Below are positions 6,536-15,074 of a stretch of DNA of 17,759 nucleotides, piece by piece. The stretch comes from Candidatus Atribacteria bacterium 1244-E10-H5-B2 (GTDB lineage Bacteria > Atribacterota > JS1 > SB-45 > 34-128). The position numbers and the translations under genes are program-made. Position 1 is the first letter of the stretch. Every line of letters starts with the position of its first letter. Where the stretch lies: contig NMQN01000510.1 of assembly GCA_003575245.1 (NCBI GenBank), positions 1 through 17,759 of the forward strand. Reading direction: 5' to 3'. Under the pieces are notes generated by a model that did no database searches, was not told the DNA's origin, and saw only the letters and a list, made by a program, of their open reading frames with translations.

Positions 6536-7711
6536 ATGGTTAAAGAAAAAAATGGAGGCCTAAATGTTTTTGAAAAATATCTAACGGTATGGGTCTTGTT
6601 ATGTATTATTATTGGAATTATTTTTGGCAAGGTTATTCCCGGGTTAGCAAAATATCTTGATGGATTAGCAATTTATATTGGTGATGCACCGGTTGTTTCC
6701 ATACCGATTGCAATCTGCCTATTTTTTATGATGTATCCGATTATGGTAAAGATTGACTTTGGAGAAGTGTTAAAAGCAGGAAAATCTATTAAGCCGGTTG
6801 GACTGACTTTATTCGCTAACTGGGCAATAAAACCTTTTACTATGTATGCTATATCTATCTTTTTTTTAGGTTTTCTTTTTAAAAATTTTATTGGGAGTGA
6901 GGCAATGGATTTAGTAAAACTTCCACCTGGAGCAGATTGGGCAGTGGGAACAATTCATGGGGCTGGAACTGTAGTGATAAACAATGGGATGAAATTGCTC
7001 GAAATTCCTCTGTGGAGAAGTTTTCTTGCCGGAAATATTTTATTAGGCATTGCTCCCTGTACAGCAATGGTTTTAGTCTGGGGTTTCTTAGCGAAAGGTA
7101 ATGCTGGACACACATTGGTTATGGTAGCAATAAATTCTCTAACTATGCTTTTTCTTTATGGGCCGCTTGGTGGATTCTTACTTGGCGTAGGAAGATTACC
7201 CGTTCCCTGGCAAGTACTACTACTTTCTATAAGCATTTATGTTGCCCTGCCCTTGGTGGCAGGTTATTTATCCAGAAAATGGATAATAAAGGCAAAGGGC
7301 GAAAAATGGTTTAAAGAGAATTTTTTACATTTGCTTACCCCGGTATCAATTATTGCCCTTTTATTTACTCTAATCTTACTTTTTTCCTTTAAAGGTGAGA
7401 TCATTTTAACTAAACCTTTAACCATACTATGGATAGCTATTCCACTTTTTATTCAAACCAACCTTATTTTTTTCCTCACCTATGGATTAGCAAAACTATT
7501 GAAACTTAATTATGAAGATGCTGCTCCATCTGCGCTGATAGGAGCAAGTAATCATTTCGAAGTAGCCATAGCAACTGCTATAATGGTTTTTGGTATATCT
7601 TCGGGTGCTGCCTTAGCAACAGTGGTAGGAGTTTTAATCGAAGTCCCGGTAATGTTAATGCTTGTTTCAGTCTGTAAAAGAACGCGGCATTTCTTTGAAA
7701 TTAAACCTTAA
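6536..7711 (+). CDS. acr3: ACR3-family arsenite efflux transporter
   Basis: This 391-residue, roughly ten-helix membrane protein pumps As(OH)3 out using the proton gradient. Diagnostic features are [12 protein letters not shown] with the essential cysteine (Cys175), [22 protein letters not shown], and [15 protein letters not shown] with the conserved glutamate (Glu369). A segment of about 30-40 residues at 118-158 ([20 protein letters not shown]) ahead of the cysteine helix is longer than in the short ACR3 forms; similar long versions occur in other anaerobes. AAAGGAG precedes the start and the gap to ccdA is 13 bases. It is the last gene of the operon; a ribosome-site-like AAAGGAG follows it (7723-7729) but leads only to a two-codon frame. 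Confidence 0.93.
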   Translation: MVKEKNGGLNVFEKYLTVWVLLCIIIGIIFGKVIPGLAKYLDGLAIYIGDAPVVSIPIAICLFFMMYPIMVKIDFGEVLKAGKSIKPVGLTLFANWAIKPFTMYAISIFFLGFLFKNFIGSEAMDLVKLPPGADWAVGTIHGAGTVVINNGMKLLEIPLWRSFLAGNILLGIAPCTAMVLVWGFLAKGNAGHTLVMVAINSLTMLFLYGPLGGFLLGVGRLPVPWQVLLLSISIYVALPLVAGYLSRKWIIKAKGEKWFKENFLHLLTPVSIIALLFTLILLFSFKGEIILTKPLTILWIAIPLFIQTNLIFFLTYGLAKLLKLNYEDAAPSALIGASNHFEVAIATAIMVFGISSGAALATVVGVLIEVPVMLMLVSVCKRTRHFFEIKP

Positions 7712-7764
7712 CATATTCTAGAAAAGGAGATGGAATAATAAAAATAACGATAATAAAGATATTA

Positions 7765-7842
<78 letters not shown>

Positions 7843-7852
7843 AAAAATGTAA

Positions 7853-7881
7853 GATATACTGTTACTATTCTATAATGTTAA
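7853..7881 (-). promoter_or_regulatory. Possible promoter of tRNA-Pro
   Basis: On the minus strand TTAACA (7876-7881) and TATATC (7853-7858) are 17 bases apart, with the -10 box ending 10 bases before the mature tRNA. The -10 match is only four of six and the DNA is AT-rich, so support is moderate. Confidence 0.4.
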
Positions 7882-7920
7882 ATTATATCATAACCATCTA
7901 TTCGAGGCTACTAATTTATT

Positions 7921-7955
7921 CGTATTGAGTATCGCGTATTAAGTATCGCGTTAAG
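7921..7955. repeat. Short tandem repeat with period of about 7/14
   Basis: The stretch reads as CGTATTG, AGTATCG, CGTATTA, AGTATCG, CGTTAAG, that is, two near-identical 14-base units plus a partial third. It lies in the 235-base gap between tRNA-Pro and the end of bioY. Apart from the tRNA promoter and this repeat, I see no gene or terminator in that gap. Confidence 0.6.
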
Positions 7956-8077
7956 AAAGAGAAAGAAAATAAATTAAGGATAATTAGAGAAAAGACTAGA
8001 GCATAACTTTTGCGTCTAAGCACCCTCGCTAAAGTGGACAGTAAATTTTCATTTTGTTTTTATTTAGTATAGTTATT

Positions 8078-8605
8078 TTATTTAATTACTATTTTTAATT
8101 TACTGGCAATGAAGGAAGCGGCAATTATTTTAAGAATATCACCGGGTAAAAAGGGAAACATTCCTACCATTAAAGCTTTTTTTACTCCTATGCCTGTAAC
8201 TAAAGATAGTTGAGTTATACCGGTTATATAAATAATTACCATTCCAGATAAACCGGCCAAGAAATAATAAAAAAAATTCTTTTCTTTTTTTGCTTCTGTT
8301 ATCTTACCAATAACATAAGCGGAAATTATAAATCCAAATAAAAATCCCCCAGTTGGCCCAAATAAAATACCTATCCCGGCTTTAAAACCGGCAAAAACTG
8401 GTAGGCCTATAACTCCCAACATCACATAAATTATCTGGCTTGACATTCCCATAACGCTTCCCAGGGTCATAGCAGCCAAAAGAGTAAATAAAGTCTGTAA
8501 AGTTAGGGGGACAGGATAAAGGGGAATCGAAATGAATGCACCTACTGCAGTTAAGGCAGCAAATAAAGAGATTAAAGTCATCTGACGAATATTTATTTTT
8601 GACAT
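8078..8605 (-). CDS. bioY: BioY, biotin-specific S component of an ECF transporter
   Basis: This 175-residue membrane protein has about six transmembrane helices. The family signatures are all present: FISIPLYPVPLTLQTLFTLL near residues 25-45, GLPVFAGFKAGIGILFGPTGGFLFGF in the middle, and FLPGDILKIIAASF near the C-terminus. BioY binds biotin at the outer face and works alone or with the shared ATPases and EcfT, which are not encoded in this window. The ATG at 8605 is preceded by GGAGG with 8 bases spacing; a TTG five codons upstream overlaps the ribosome site and is rejected. No biotin synthesis genes are here, so the cell may depend on uptake. A BirA-like operator covers its promoter. Confidence 0.95.
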   Translation of the reverse strand: MSKINIRQMTLISLFAALTAVGAFISIPLYPVPLTLQTLFTLLAAMTLGSVMGMSSQIIYVMLGVIGLPVFAGFKAGIGILFGPTGGFLFGFIISAYVIGKITEAKKEKNFFYYFLAGLSGMVIIYITGITQLSLVTGIGVKKALMVGMFPFLPGDILKIIAASFIASKLKIVIK

Positions 8606-8635
8606 TCTTAAATCCTCCAATTTTCTGCTAAATTA

Positions 8636-8667
8636 TTGTTAACCAAAATAATATCTTAAGTTAACGA
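8636..8667. promoter_or_regulatory. BirA-box-like operator of bioY
   Basis: TTGTTAAC at 8636-8643 and GTTAACGA at 8660-8667 form an inverted repeat with a 16-base spacer, matching the known bipartite BirA operator pattern (TTGTTAAC/GTTAACAA half-sites) except for one base in the outer part of one arm. The -10 box of the bioY promoter lies between the half-sites, so binding would block transcription when biotin is abundant. Confidence 0.75.
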
Positions 8668-8676
8668 TAATGTCAA
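8648..8676 (-). promoter_or_regulatory. Promoter of bioY
   Basis: On the minus strand TTGACA (8671-8676) is followed after exactly 17 bases by TATTAT (8648-8653). This near-consensus promoter ends about 43 bases before the bioY start codon and is overlapped by the BirA-box-like repeat. Confidence 0.75.
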
Positions 8677-8734
8677 AAAAATTACTCGTTGTTTCTCTCT
8701 TTAATTTGTTCGTTTCCCCCTGACTAATTTCTAT

Positions 8735-8917
8735 CTAGCGTCTCATATTTATTGCAAATCCACCAAAATGGCCTTCTTGTAAATAATACCGCAAAGTTAA
8801 TTTACCAATTCTACCTAACTCATTGATGCTTAAATAATTCCCATAAGGATCTACACTCCCCTTGTAACGTTCCCCTTTCTTTAAAACAAGTTTATCTGTT
8901 CTGAGCTTATAGGATAA
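8735..8917 (-). pseudogene. Orphan C-terminal coding fragment downstream of the PPDK-like gene
   Basis: A frame different from the PPDK-like gene is open for 60 codons on the minus strand and ends at a TAG at 8735-8737. It encodes a protein-like sequence including KKGERYKGSVDPYGNYLS and LRYYLQEGHFGGFAINMRR. There is no usable start codon before the last three residues except a TTG 18 codons from the end. Its first 12 codons overlap the end of the PPDK-like gene. I do not recognise the family. It may be the 3' remnant of a lost gene, or a C-terminal extension disconnected by a frameshift. Confidence 0.3.
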
Positions 8918-11900
8918 TTACCTTTGTAAATATTTCCCAGATGGGCATCTATAGCGATTCCATCACCTGTTCTAAACTCCGTTTTATTGATAATACACCT
9001 TTTTTCTTTTTCCATCACTATTAATTGTCTACAATTCACTATACAGGTTTTTCCTAATTGAGTAGCTGTAACTGCGGCGTGGGAAGTTACTCCTCCTCGA
9101 GCAGTCAATAATCCATCACATTCGAAAATCATTGCTATATCATCGGGTACTGTATCCGGCCTAATCAATATTTTATTTTTTTGAGGATATTTTTTAGCAA
9201 GCATCTCTAAATCTTTCATATTAAAAGCAACAATTCCATTCATTGCTCCCCTTCCGATTCCAATGCCTGTACCGACTAAATGTATATGTATTGCCGGATC
9301 CGTAAAAACTGGTATCGTCTTTTTATTTTGTAAATTATAATTTCTGGTTTGCAAGATATATAAATCTTTTTTGCTCTTTGATTTAAAAGTAAATTCAATT
9401 TCTTGATGTTCATATCCTCGTTTATAAACTAATTCTTTAGCTAACCGGAGCAGCTCTTGGTAAATCTCAGGAAATTGCTCTTCCAAAGAATTGCCTTTTA
9501 AACGGGGAGATTTTCTATTTTGAAATTCAGAAACAGGTAGAGCGTGAACTAATCCAGATACTATATCTTCCCCCTGGCTCCGTCTGCTAAAATCACCATA
9601 TAAAACAATTTCAGAACTTTTTTCGAAAGGTATCTTAGTAAAAATCACGCCGGTACCGGATTCAGAATTAATATTGCCAAAAACCATTTCTTGCACTATT
9701 ACCGCCGTTCCCCATTCTTCGGCAATTTGAAGATTTTTCCGATATATTTGAGCTCTTTTATTATACCAGGATTGGAACACAAAAATAATCGCCTGTATTA
9801 ATTGTTCAAAGGGGCATTCTTCAAACCTAACTCTATGTTTGTCTAAGAGATTTTTATAGGAAAAGGCAATTGTTCTCATCTCTTTGTCGCTAAAAGTTTT
9901 CTTTTCTTTTACTTTGTAAAGTTCTTTAAAATTTACCATGATTTTATCAAATTCATCGCGCATAATTCCATGGGCCATTCCCCAATTTTGCAATAATCTT
10001 CGATAAGAATCCCATGCTGCCCATCCATAACCAGGCAGTTTGCTTAAACTTTCGGCGATCTGATCATTCATTCCTATATTCAATATTGAATCCATAGCAC
10101 CTGGCATAGAAATTACTGTTCCTGAACGAACAGCTAATAACAAAGGATTTTGCGGATCTCCGTACTTTTTTTTAGTAATTTTTTCTAATTCTGTTACTTT
10201 ATCTTTTATTAATCCTAATATTGCTTTATACATTTCAGGAAATTGTTTTATGGCTGTTCTATCCCGAAACCATTCCGTAGTAAGGACAAAACCCGGGGGA
10301 ACGGGGAATTTATAGGAATAAAGTTTTTTAAGATAATGGGCTTTTGCGCCTAAAAATGTTTGATTATCAACTTTTGGAGTTAATTGATTAAAGGAACTAA
10401 ATAGCAATTTGGGGTCATATTTCAGAAGCATATGAATAACTTCAGGTTTTAATTTTTCCATCATAGCTCTTAAAGTTACCAATATCTGAGAAATATAATT
10501 ATCTAAATGTTGAACCAAAAAAGCAGAAGAAATAACATCTCGATAGAATTCTTCTGACCTCTTATAGATAATATAGTCTTGGTTGGTCTCAGAAATATCT
10601 TTTTTTCTCACCTCTTTGATATATTGGGGTATAATTATTTTTAATAGTGAATTGAAAGGATTTATATAATAATTTTCTATAATCTCCTTAATATTTAAGG
10701 TAAGAAAATAAAAAATGTTTACAAATTGATCCATGGAAAAGGTTGATGTTTTAAAACTATAATGAAGCATCTCTAAATTTGAGTTAAAATTTTCACTGGA
10801 AATTCCATTTAGTTTTAATCCTTCTTTAAATAATTCCAATATTTTAGCAGCATTATGAAAACCATCAATAGTCATATAATCCAAATTTCTTTGATTAATT
10901 AATCTGTTTATAAGAAAATCTGCCAATCTTTCTAATCGAAAAATTATCCCCAGAGATTCAAATTTTAATTCAGAATATCTACCATACATGGAAGGAATCC
11001 CAGCAGCAATATGGCGTTTATAATAGATATCCTCATGAGCTTCGCTCTCCTTAGGATCCAGAATAATTCCTTTTAAATGAGAAATTATTGAAAAAATCTG
11101 TTTTATCGAAGTTGCATATCTTTCCTCTTTTAAATGCCTTTCTAAACTCTCAACTTCTTTAAAAGAAAGAAAAGATATTTTTTTTAAATCATTAATAACA
11201 TCTTTTGGGTCCAGAGTATATTTACGTTTTAATAAAGCATATAGTTCGATAAGATACATTACCCGTTTTGTATTAGCAACGTCTGTCTTTTTTATTCCTT
11301 TAATATTTATCTCTATTTCTTCGATATCCTTTTTCAGCAAGTCTTCCGGTCCAATTTGCATTTTTTCACAAAGTTTTTGTACGATTTTGTGTACCGGGTC
11401 AAACCACTTACCTGAAGCCTTTAATTCACTCTGAACATCTAAGGGGAGATATTTTAACAGAGGCTGGGGATTGCCATTATACCAAAAGAAGAGAATTCTT
11501 TTAGCCAGTTCAATATGAGTATTATTACTTTCTGAATGTGTCTGTTTTCTTAAAAAATGGATCAACCTATCATTACGGTAAGATAACTTATCTAAAGAGG
11601 TAGTAATTTCTCGAATTTTACCTTCTGCTCCAATGTTACTAAAATAAACTGGAAAAAGATAGGCAAGTTGCTTTATTAAAATATAACAGGGTGAAAAATT
11701 ACTATTTAGTAATTTACTAATATCTCTTTGAAAGAGATCATTATCGCAAATAAATATGCCGCCTATTTTTAAATTTACAATTAAGGCAGCTATTAATTTT
11801 CTGCTTGACTTTGGTGAGTATTCAATAAGCTCAAGCCATACTCTAATATTTTTTAGATGATTCTGATCTACCTGGGTTTGCCATTCCTGATCAATACCTA

Positions 11901-12984
11901 AAACTTTAGGATAAATAAATCTAAACTCAATTAAATGATTAATGAAAATATCTATTTTAAGTTTGTCTTGAGTTTGATATATTTTTTCTCCTAAGTTTAA
12001 TATACATTCTAATATTTTTTCGGTATGTTCAGATTTTAATCTTCTGAAAAGTGAAAATGTCTGTGTTAAAAAAATATCTATATCTATTCCAGTAAATTTT
12101 TCTTTAGAAAATGATTTAAATGCTTGTGTTAAATCTATAATTAAAAAATCTCTTAATCCAACCATTCCGGGTAGACGAAGCAGATAAAATATAAAATAAA
12201 TTCTTTCTAACCCTGGCCTGGTTTCCATAATAAAATCACGCAATTTATCGGTAAAACCATTAAAATTAAGCACTTTTTTTAGATCTTCCCAATTCTTGGC
12301 TGTAGCTAATTTTTTTTGCATTTCACTAATAACTTGTTTTTCTTTTTTAGAAATAGAGGTATAATAATCTTTATCGAAAATTTTATTTTCTTTATCGCGC
12401 CAACCTTTGAAGTCCAGATTATTCTTCCAAAAATCGAGATTCTTTTGAAGGGATTTCTGGAATAAAAATTTCAGTTTAGTAGAATAAATTTTATCATGAG
12501 CAAATGGGGTAGGAATAATTTTTAGAAAACTTGAAGCGCGTATAATTATTTCCTTATCATCATTCAAAGTCTTCTCTAAAATATTAATCGCTTCTGTAAT
12601 GAGAGAGGAAAAATCAATTTTTGCATTCTTATTCTCATACAATAGCTTTACAAATTCCAATAAAGTCTTTAGAGCTCGTTCTTTATTGTGGTAGTCTAAT
12701 CCTTTATTTAAAAAATTCTTAAATAAATTAACTATAATCTTTAAAGCCTTACCTGCTTCTTGGTGAGATTTATAAAACCATATATCGTTCAAGGCGATTT
12801 CCCTAAGCTGTTCATTGAGCAACTTTAAGTTAGGAATAAAACGATAAAATTCATTCAAAAAATTTATTGTCCGTCGGTGAATCCCAAAGAAAGAAGAAGA
12901 AAGCTCTAAGAACCATCTATGTTCTGCCGAGAAAATCTTTTTCTGAGCTGATATCTGTTTTGCATTTGCTTCTGATTGTGGCAT
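8881..12984 (-). CDS. Large PPDK-like protein: N-terminal unknown region, ATP-grasp and phosphohistidine domain
   Basis: The 1367-residue protein has two parts. Residues 1 to about 870 are mostly helical and unrecognised, with conserved-looking YYKRHIAAGIPSMYGRYSE near 640-660. Residues from about 874 form a pyruvate phosphate dikinase-type ATP-grasp domain: FLGAKAHYLKKL, FPVPPGFVLTTEWF, AVRSGTVISMPGAMDSILN (about 952-970), WAAWDSYRRLLQNWG, GTAVIVQEMVFGN and LQTRNYN. A phosphohistidine swivelling domain follows, with LLTARGGVTSHAAVTA (catalytic His about 1302). The PEP/pyruvate TIM barrel of true PPDK or PEP synthase is absent. It should therefore transfer phosphate from ATP via histidine to an unknown acceptor, as in water dikinases or rifampin phosphotransferase. 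The start is fixed by an in-frame TAA just upstream. It is last in the operon, 45 bases after birA. Confidence 0.85.
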   Translation of the reverse strand: MPQSEANAKQISAQKKIFSAEHRWFLELSSSFFGIHRRTINFLNEFYRFIPNLKLLNEQLREIALNDIWFYKSHQEAGKALKIIVNLFKNFLNKGLDYHNKERALKTLLEFVKLLYENKNAKIDFSSLITEAINILEKTLNDDKEIIIRASSFLKIIPTPFAHDKIYSTKLKFLFQKSLQKNLDFWKNNLDFKGWRDKENKIFDKDYYTSISKKEKQVISEMQKKLATAKNWEDLKKVLNFNGFTDKLRDFIMETRPGLERIYFIFYLLRLPGMVGLRDFLIIDLTQAFKSFSKEKFTGIDIDIFLTQTFSLFRRLKSEHTEKILECILNLGEKIYQTQDKLKIDIFINHLIEFRFIYPKVLGIDQEWQTQVDQNHLKNIRVWLELIEYSPKSSRKLIAALIVNLKIGGIFICDNDLFQRDISKLLNSNFSPCYILIKQLAYLFPVYFSNIGAEGKIREITTSLDKLSYRNDRLIHFLRKQTHSESNNTHIELAKRILFFWYNGNPQPLLKYLPLDVQSELKASGKWFDPVHKIVQKLCEKMQIGPEDLLKKDIEEIEINIKGIKKTDVANTKRVMYLIELYALLKRKYTLDPKDVINDLKKISFLSFKEVESLERHLKEERYATSIKQIFSIISHLKGIILDPKESEAHEDIYYKRHIAAGIPSMYGRYSELKFESLGIIFRLERLADFLINRLINQRNLDYMTIDGFHNAAKILELFKEGLKLNGISSENFNSNLEMLHYSFKTSTFSMDQFVNIFYFLTLNIKEIIENYYINPFNSLLKIIIPQYIKEVRKKDISETNQDYIIYKRSEEFYRDVISSAFLVQHLDNYISQILVTLRAMMEKLKPEVIHMLLKYDPKLLFSSFNQLTPKVDNQTFLGAKAHYLKKLYSYKFPVPPGFVLTTEWFRDRTAIKQFPEMYKAILGLIKDKVTELEKITKKKYGDPQNPLLLAVRSGTVISMPGAMDSILNIGMNDQIAESLSKLPGYGWAAWDSYRRLLQNWGMAHGIMRDEFDKIMVNFKELYKVKEKKTFSDKEMRTIAFSYKNLLDKHRVRFEECPFEQLIQAIIFVFQSWYNKRAQIYRKNLQIAEEWGTAVIVQEMVFGNINSESGTGVIFTKIPFEKSSEIVLYGDFSRRSQGEDIVSGLVHALPVSEFQNRKSPRLKGNSLEEQFPEIYQELLRLAKELVYKRGYEHQEIEFTFKSKSKKDLYILQTRNYNLQNKKTIPVFTDPAIHIHLVGTGIGIGRGAMNGIVAFNMKDLEMLAKKYPQKNKILIRPDTVPDDIAMIFECDGLLTARGGVTSHAAVTATQLGKTCIVNCRQLIVMEKEKRCIINKTEFRTGDGIAIDAHLGNIYKGNYPISSEQINLF

Positions 12985-13029
12985 TTTACCTTATCTAAAT
13001 CCTCCGCAATAATCTTCTTTTCTTTTAAT

Positions 13030-13995
13030 TTATTTTAAAATAGTTCCGGAAATTATTTCCGCCAGTTCGCTATCTTCTTTTTTTAAAATCAGGGCTCCTT
13101 CTTCGTTTATATCTACCGCTTCTCCCGTAATAATTTTCTCTCCTGTATCTACTCTTATCTTTCTTCCCAGAGTATGGGAATATAGTTTCCATTCCTTCAA
13201 GATAGAAGAAAATTCTCTTCTTTTTAATATTTCGTAATACTTTTCAAATTCCTGTAAAAAAATCTGTACTAACTTAACTCGTAAAACCTCTTTGCCTGAA
13301 GCTTCTTTTAAAGAAATTGTATTCTCTTGAATATTTTCAGGAAACTCCCGATGACCTATATTCACATTTATACCTATTCCCACTACTACCCAGTTTATTA
13401 TATCTAACTCGGCACTCATTTCAGTTAGTATTCCACATACTTTTTTCTCACTTATTAATATATCATTGGGCCATTTTATTTGAGATTCAATTCGAGTGCA
13501 TACCTTGATAGCCTTTACTACCGCTACTGCAGTCATCAAAGTTATTCGAGATATATAAGAAGGAGAAAGTTGAGGGTATAATATTATGGAAAGCCAGATA
13601 CCTCCGGCAGGTGAAAACCATTCCCGGCCTAATCTCCCCTTTCCTGCACTCTGCCTTTCAGCAATAATTAATGTACCTTGGTCTGTTCCCTCTGCTCTAT
13701 GTAAGGTTTTCTCTTTAGCCATTATATTGGTAGATTTTAATTCGGGGAAATAGTATATTTCTTTGCCGACATAGTTTGTGGATAATCCTCTTTGAATTTC
13801 TTGCGGAAGTAAAAGGTCAGGACGAGAAACCAGGCAGTAACCCAGATTTTGTTCGGATGTTATTTTATACCCCATGTCCTTTAGTTTTTGTATCTGTTTC
13901 CAAACTGCCACCCGGGAGATACCTAATTTTTGGGCCAGAACTTCACCTGAAACATATTCTTTCTCTCTTAAATATTTTATTGTATCGCCTATCAT
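13030..13995 (-). CDS. birA: Bifunctional biotin-protein ligase / biotin operon repressor
   Basis: The 321-residue protein has an N-terminal winged helix-turn-helix (VSGEVLAQKLGISRVAVWKQ, about 15-34) followed by the ligase catalytic domain. The biotinyl-AMP loop is AGKGRLGREW (about 117-126), then KWPNDIL (174-180), KKVCGILTE and VVVGIGINVN, and a small C-terminal SH3-like domain (GRKIRVDTGEKIITGEAVDI). It attaches biotin to carboxylase carrier lysines and, as biotinyl-AMP holo-repressor, shuts off biotin genes. The DNA-binding domain fits with the BirA-box-like site at bioY 4.4 kb away. GGAAGG precedes the ATG. It lies 24 bases after the flavodoxin-fold gene in the same operon. Confidence 0.95.
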   Translation of the reverse strand: MIGDTIKYLREKEYVSGEVLAQKLGISRVAVWKQIQKLKDMGYKITSEQNLGYCLVSRPDLLLPQEIQRGLSTNYVGKEIYYFPELKSTNIMAKEKTLHRAEGTDQGTLIIAERQSAGKGRLGREWFSPAGGIWLSIILYPQLSPSYISRITLMTAVAVVKAIKVCTRIESQIKWPNDILISEKKVCGILTEMSAELDIINWVVVGIGINVNIGHREFPENIQENTISLKEASGKEVLRVKLVQIFLQEFEKYYEILKRREFSSILKEWKLYSHTLGRKIRVDTGEKIITGEAVDINEEGALILKKEDSELAEIISGTILK

Positions 13996-14019
13996 CTTTT
14001 ATTTCCTTCCCCATTCGCA

Positions 14020-14427
14020 TTATTTTAAACGGGAGGCTAATAGCTCGCTGTCTTTATCTATATCTCTAATCTGCTTGAAATCTATTACAAAAGAACCCTT
14101 ACTCTCCAATAAACTCATTAAATTTTTTAAGGTTTTATCGTTTCCCATGAACCATGGAATGATAAAAGCAATAGTCTTTTTTCTTTCCAATCCAGCACAT
14201 CGTTTTATGTAATTGATTAATTCAGAAGGTAATTTACCTTTAAACATACTTGAAACCGGGCAGCCCACCAAGACAAATTCATAAGGCAATAAATTACAAT
14301 TAATTATTCCTCTTTCCGCTTTAATTACCTTTAGTTCATTTCCTTTTCTTTCGACAATAGACAATATTTTTTTTACAAATAATTCTAATTTTTTATTATC
14401 TCCAGCATAAATTAATGCTGCTCTCAA
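14020..14427 (-). CDS. Small flavodoxin-fold protein
   Basis: The 135-residue product begins with a TTG codon (RAALIYAGDNKK follows) placed 7 bases after a perfect AGGAGG, which decides the start. The pattern of an N-terminal beta strand and loop (ALIYAGDNKKL), a central VLVGCPVSSMFKGKLP and KKTIAFIIPWFMGND, resembles a flavodoxin-like fold, as in small flavodoxin-family proteins of anaerobes. The phosphate-binding loop lacks the usual T/S-x-T-x-x-T residues, so FMN binding is uncertain. It sits in the middle of the lipM-to-birA operon, 11 bases after the dck-like gene. Its role is unknown. Confidence 0.7.
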   Translation of the reverse strand: MRAALIYAGDNKKLELFVKKILSIVERKGNELKVIKAERGIINCNLLPYEFVLVGCPVSSMFKGKLPSELINYIKRCAGLERKKTIAFIIPWFMGNDKTLKNLMSLLESKGSFVIDFKQIRDIDKDSELLASRLK

Positions 14428-14438
14428 AATATTCCCTC

Positions 14439-15074
14439 CTAATCAAATATTACCTTTTCTACCCCCTGTAACTTATCCAATATTTTACTGGTAATCAATT
14501 TTAGATGTTCTGGTCGCTTGACAAAATCTAAATCATCTGCCGGTACATTTAAAATGGGGCAAATAGTAAAATTCTCTATCCACTCCTCATATAGAACATT
14601 TAACTGATTCAAATATTCCTCAGAGATAGTTTTCTCGTAATCTCTCCCTCGTAGGGAAATTCTTTTTAAGAGAGTGGGAACCGAAGCCTGAAGATATACA
14701 ATTAAATCCGGAGGAGTAAGAAATTGGGTCATTATACTAAATAATTCCTGGTAATTTTCGTAATCGCGACCCTCCATATATTCCTGTTGATTTAAATTTT
14801 TAGCAAATATGTCCACATCTTCGTAAATACTTCTATCTTGAACTACAGAGGCAGGATTCTTTAATATTTCCTGATGATGACGAAATCTCTTGGACAGAAA
14901 AAATATCTGAAGATGAAAACTCCACTTTTTCATATCTCCATAGAAGTCCTCTAAATAAGGATTGTTCTCTACTACCTCATAATACGGTTTCCAACCCAAT
15001 CTTCTACTTAAGAGATCAGTTAAGCTTGATTTGCCACAACCTATATTCCCTGATACTATAATAAATTTCTTCAT
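14439..15074 (-). CDS. dck: Deoxynucleoside kinase, dCK/dAK (YaaF)-like
   Basis: This 211-residue kinase has a P-loop GNIGCGKSS (9-17), YYEVVENNPYLEDFYGD, the VVQDRSIYEDVDIF motif (DRS at 80-82) and the lid arginines in RISLRGRDYEK. This matches the Bacillus deoxyadenosine/deoxycytidine kinase type (PF01712), which has QDRSIYED. It phosphorylates deoxynucleosides to 5'-monophosphates for salvage. Its start overlaps the end of the dgk-like gene by 4 bases, so the two are translationally coupled. Kinases of this family form pairs in Bacillus (dck and dgk) and Lactobacillus (heterodimers). Exact base preference is inferred from motif resemblance. Confidence 0.88.
   Translation of the reverse strand: MKKFIIVSGNIGCGKSSLTDLLSRRLGWKPYYEVVENNPYLEDFYGDMKKWSFHLQIFFLSKRFRHHQEILKNPASVVQDRSIYEDVDIFAKNLNQQEYMEGRDYENYQELFSIMTQFLTPPDLIVYLQASVPTLLKRISLRGRDYEKTISEEYLNQLNVLYEEWIENFTICPILNVPADDLDFVKRPEHLKLITSKILDKLQGVEKVIFD

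Noticed and set aside
7723..7740. Ribosome-site-like AAAGGAG followed by ATG after acr3, suggesting another operon gene
   Set aside because: The frame stops after two codons (ATG GAA TAA); nothing codes before the tRNA. It could be the trace of a lost gene but cannot be supported.
8022..8050. CTAAAGTGGACAGTAAA stretch resembling an insertion sequence end
   Set aside because: No matching inverted end, target duplication or transposase fragment is present in the window, so a mobile element cannot be claimed.
13776..14212. Overlapping plus-strand frames of 97 and 112 codons
   Set aside because: They are antisense to birA and the flavodoxin-fold gene, which have strong family motifs and ribosome sites.
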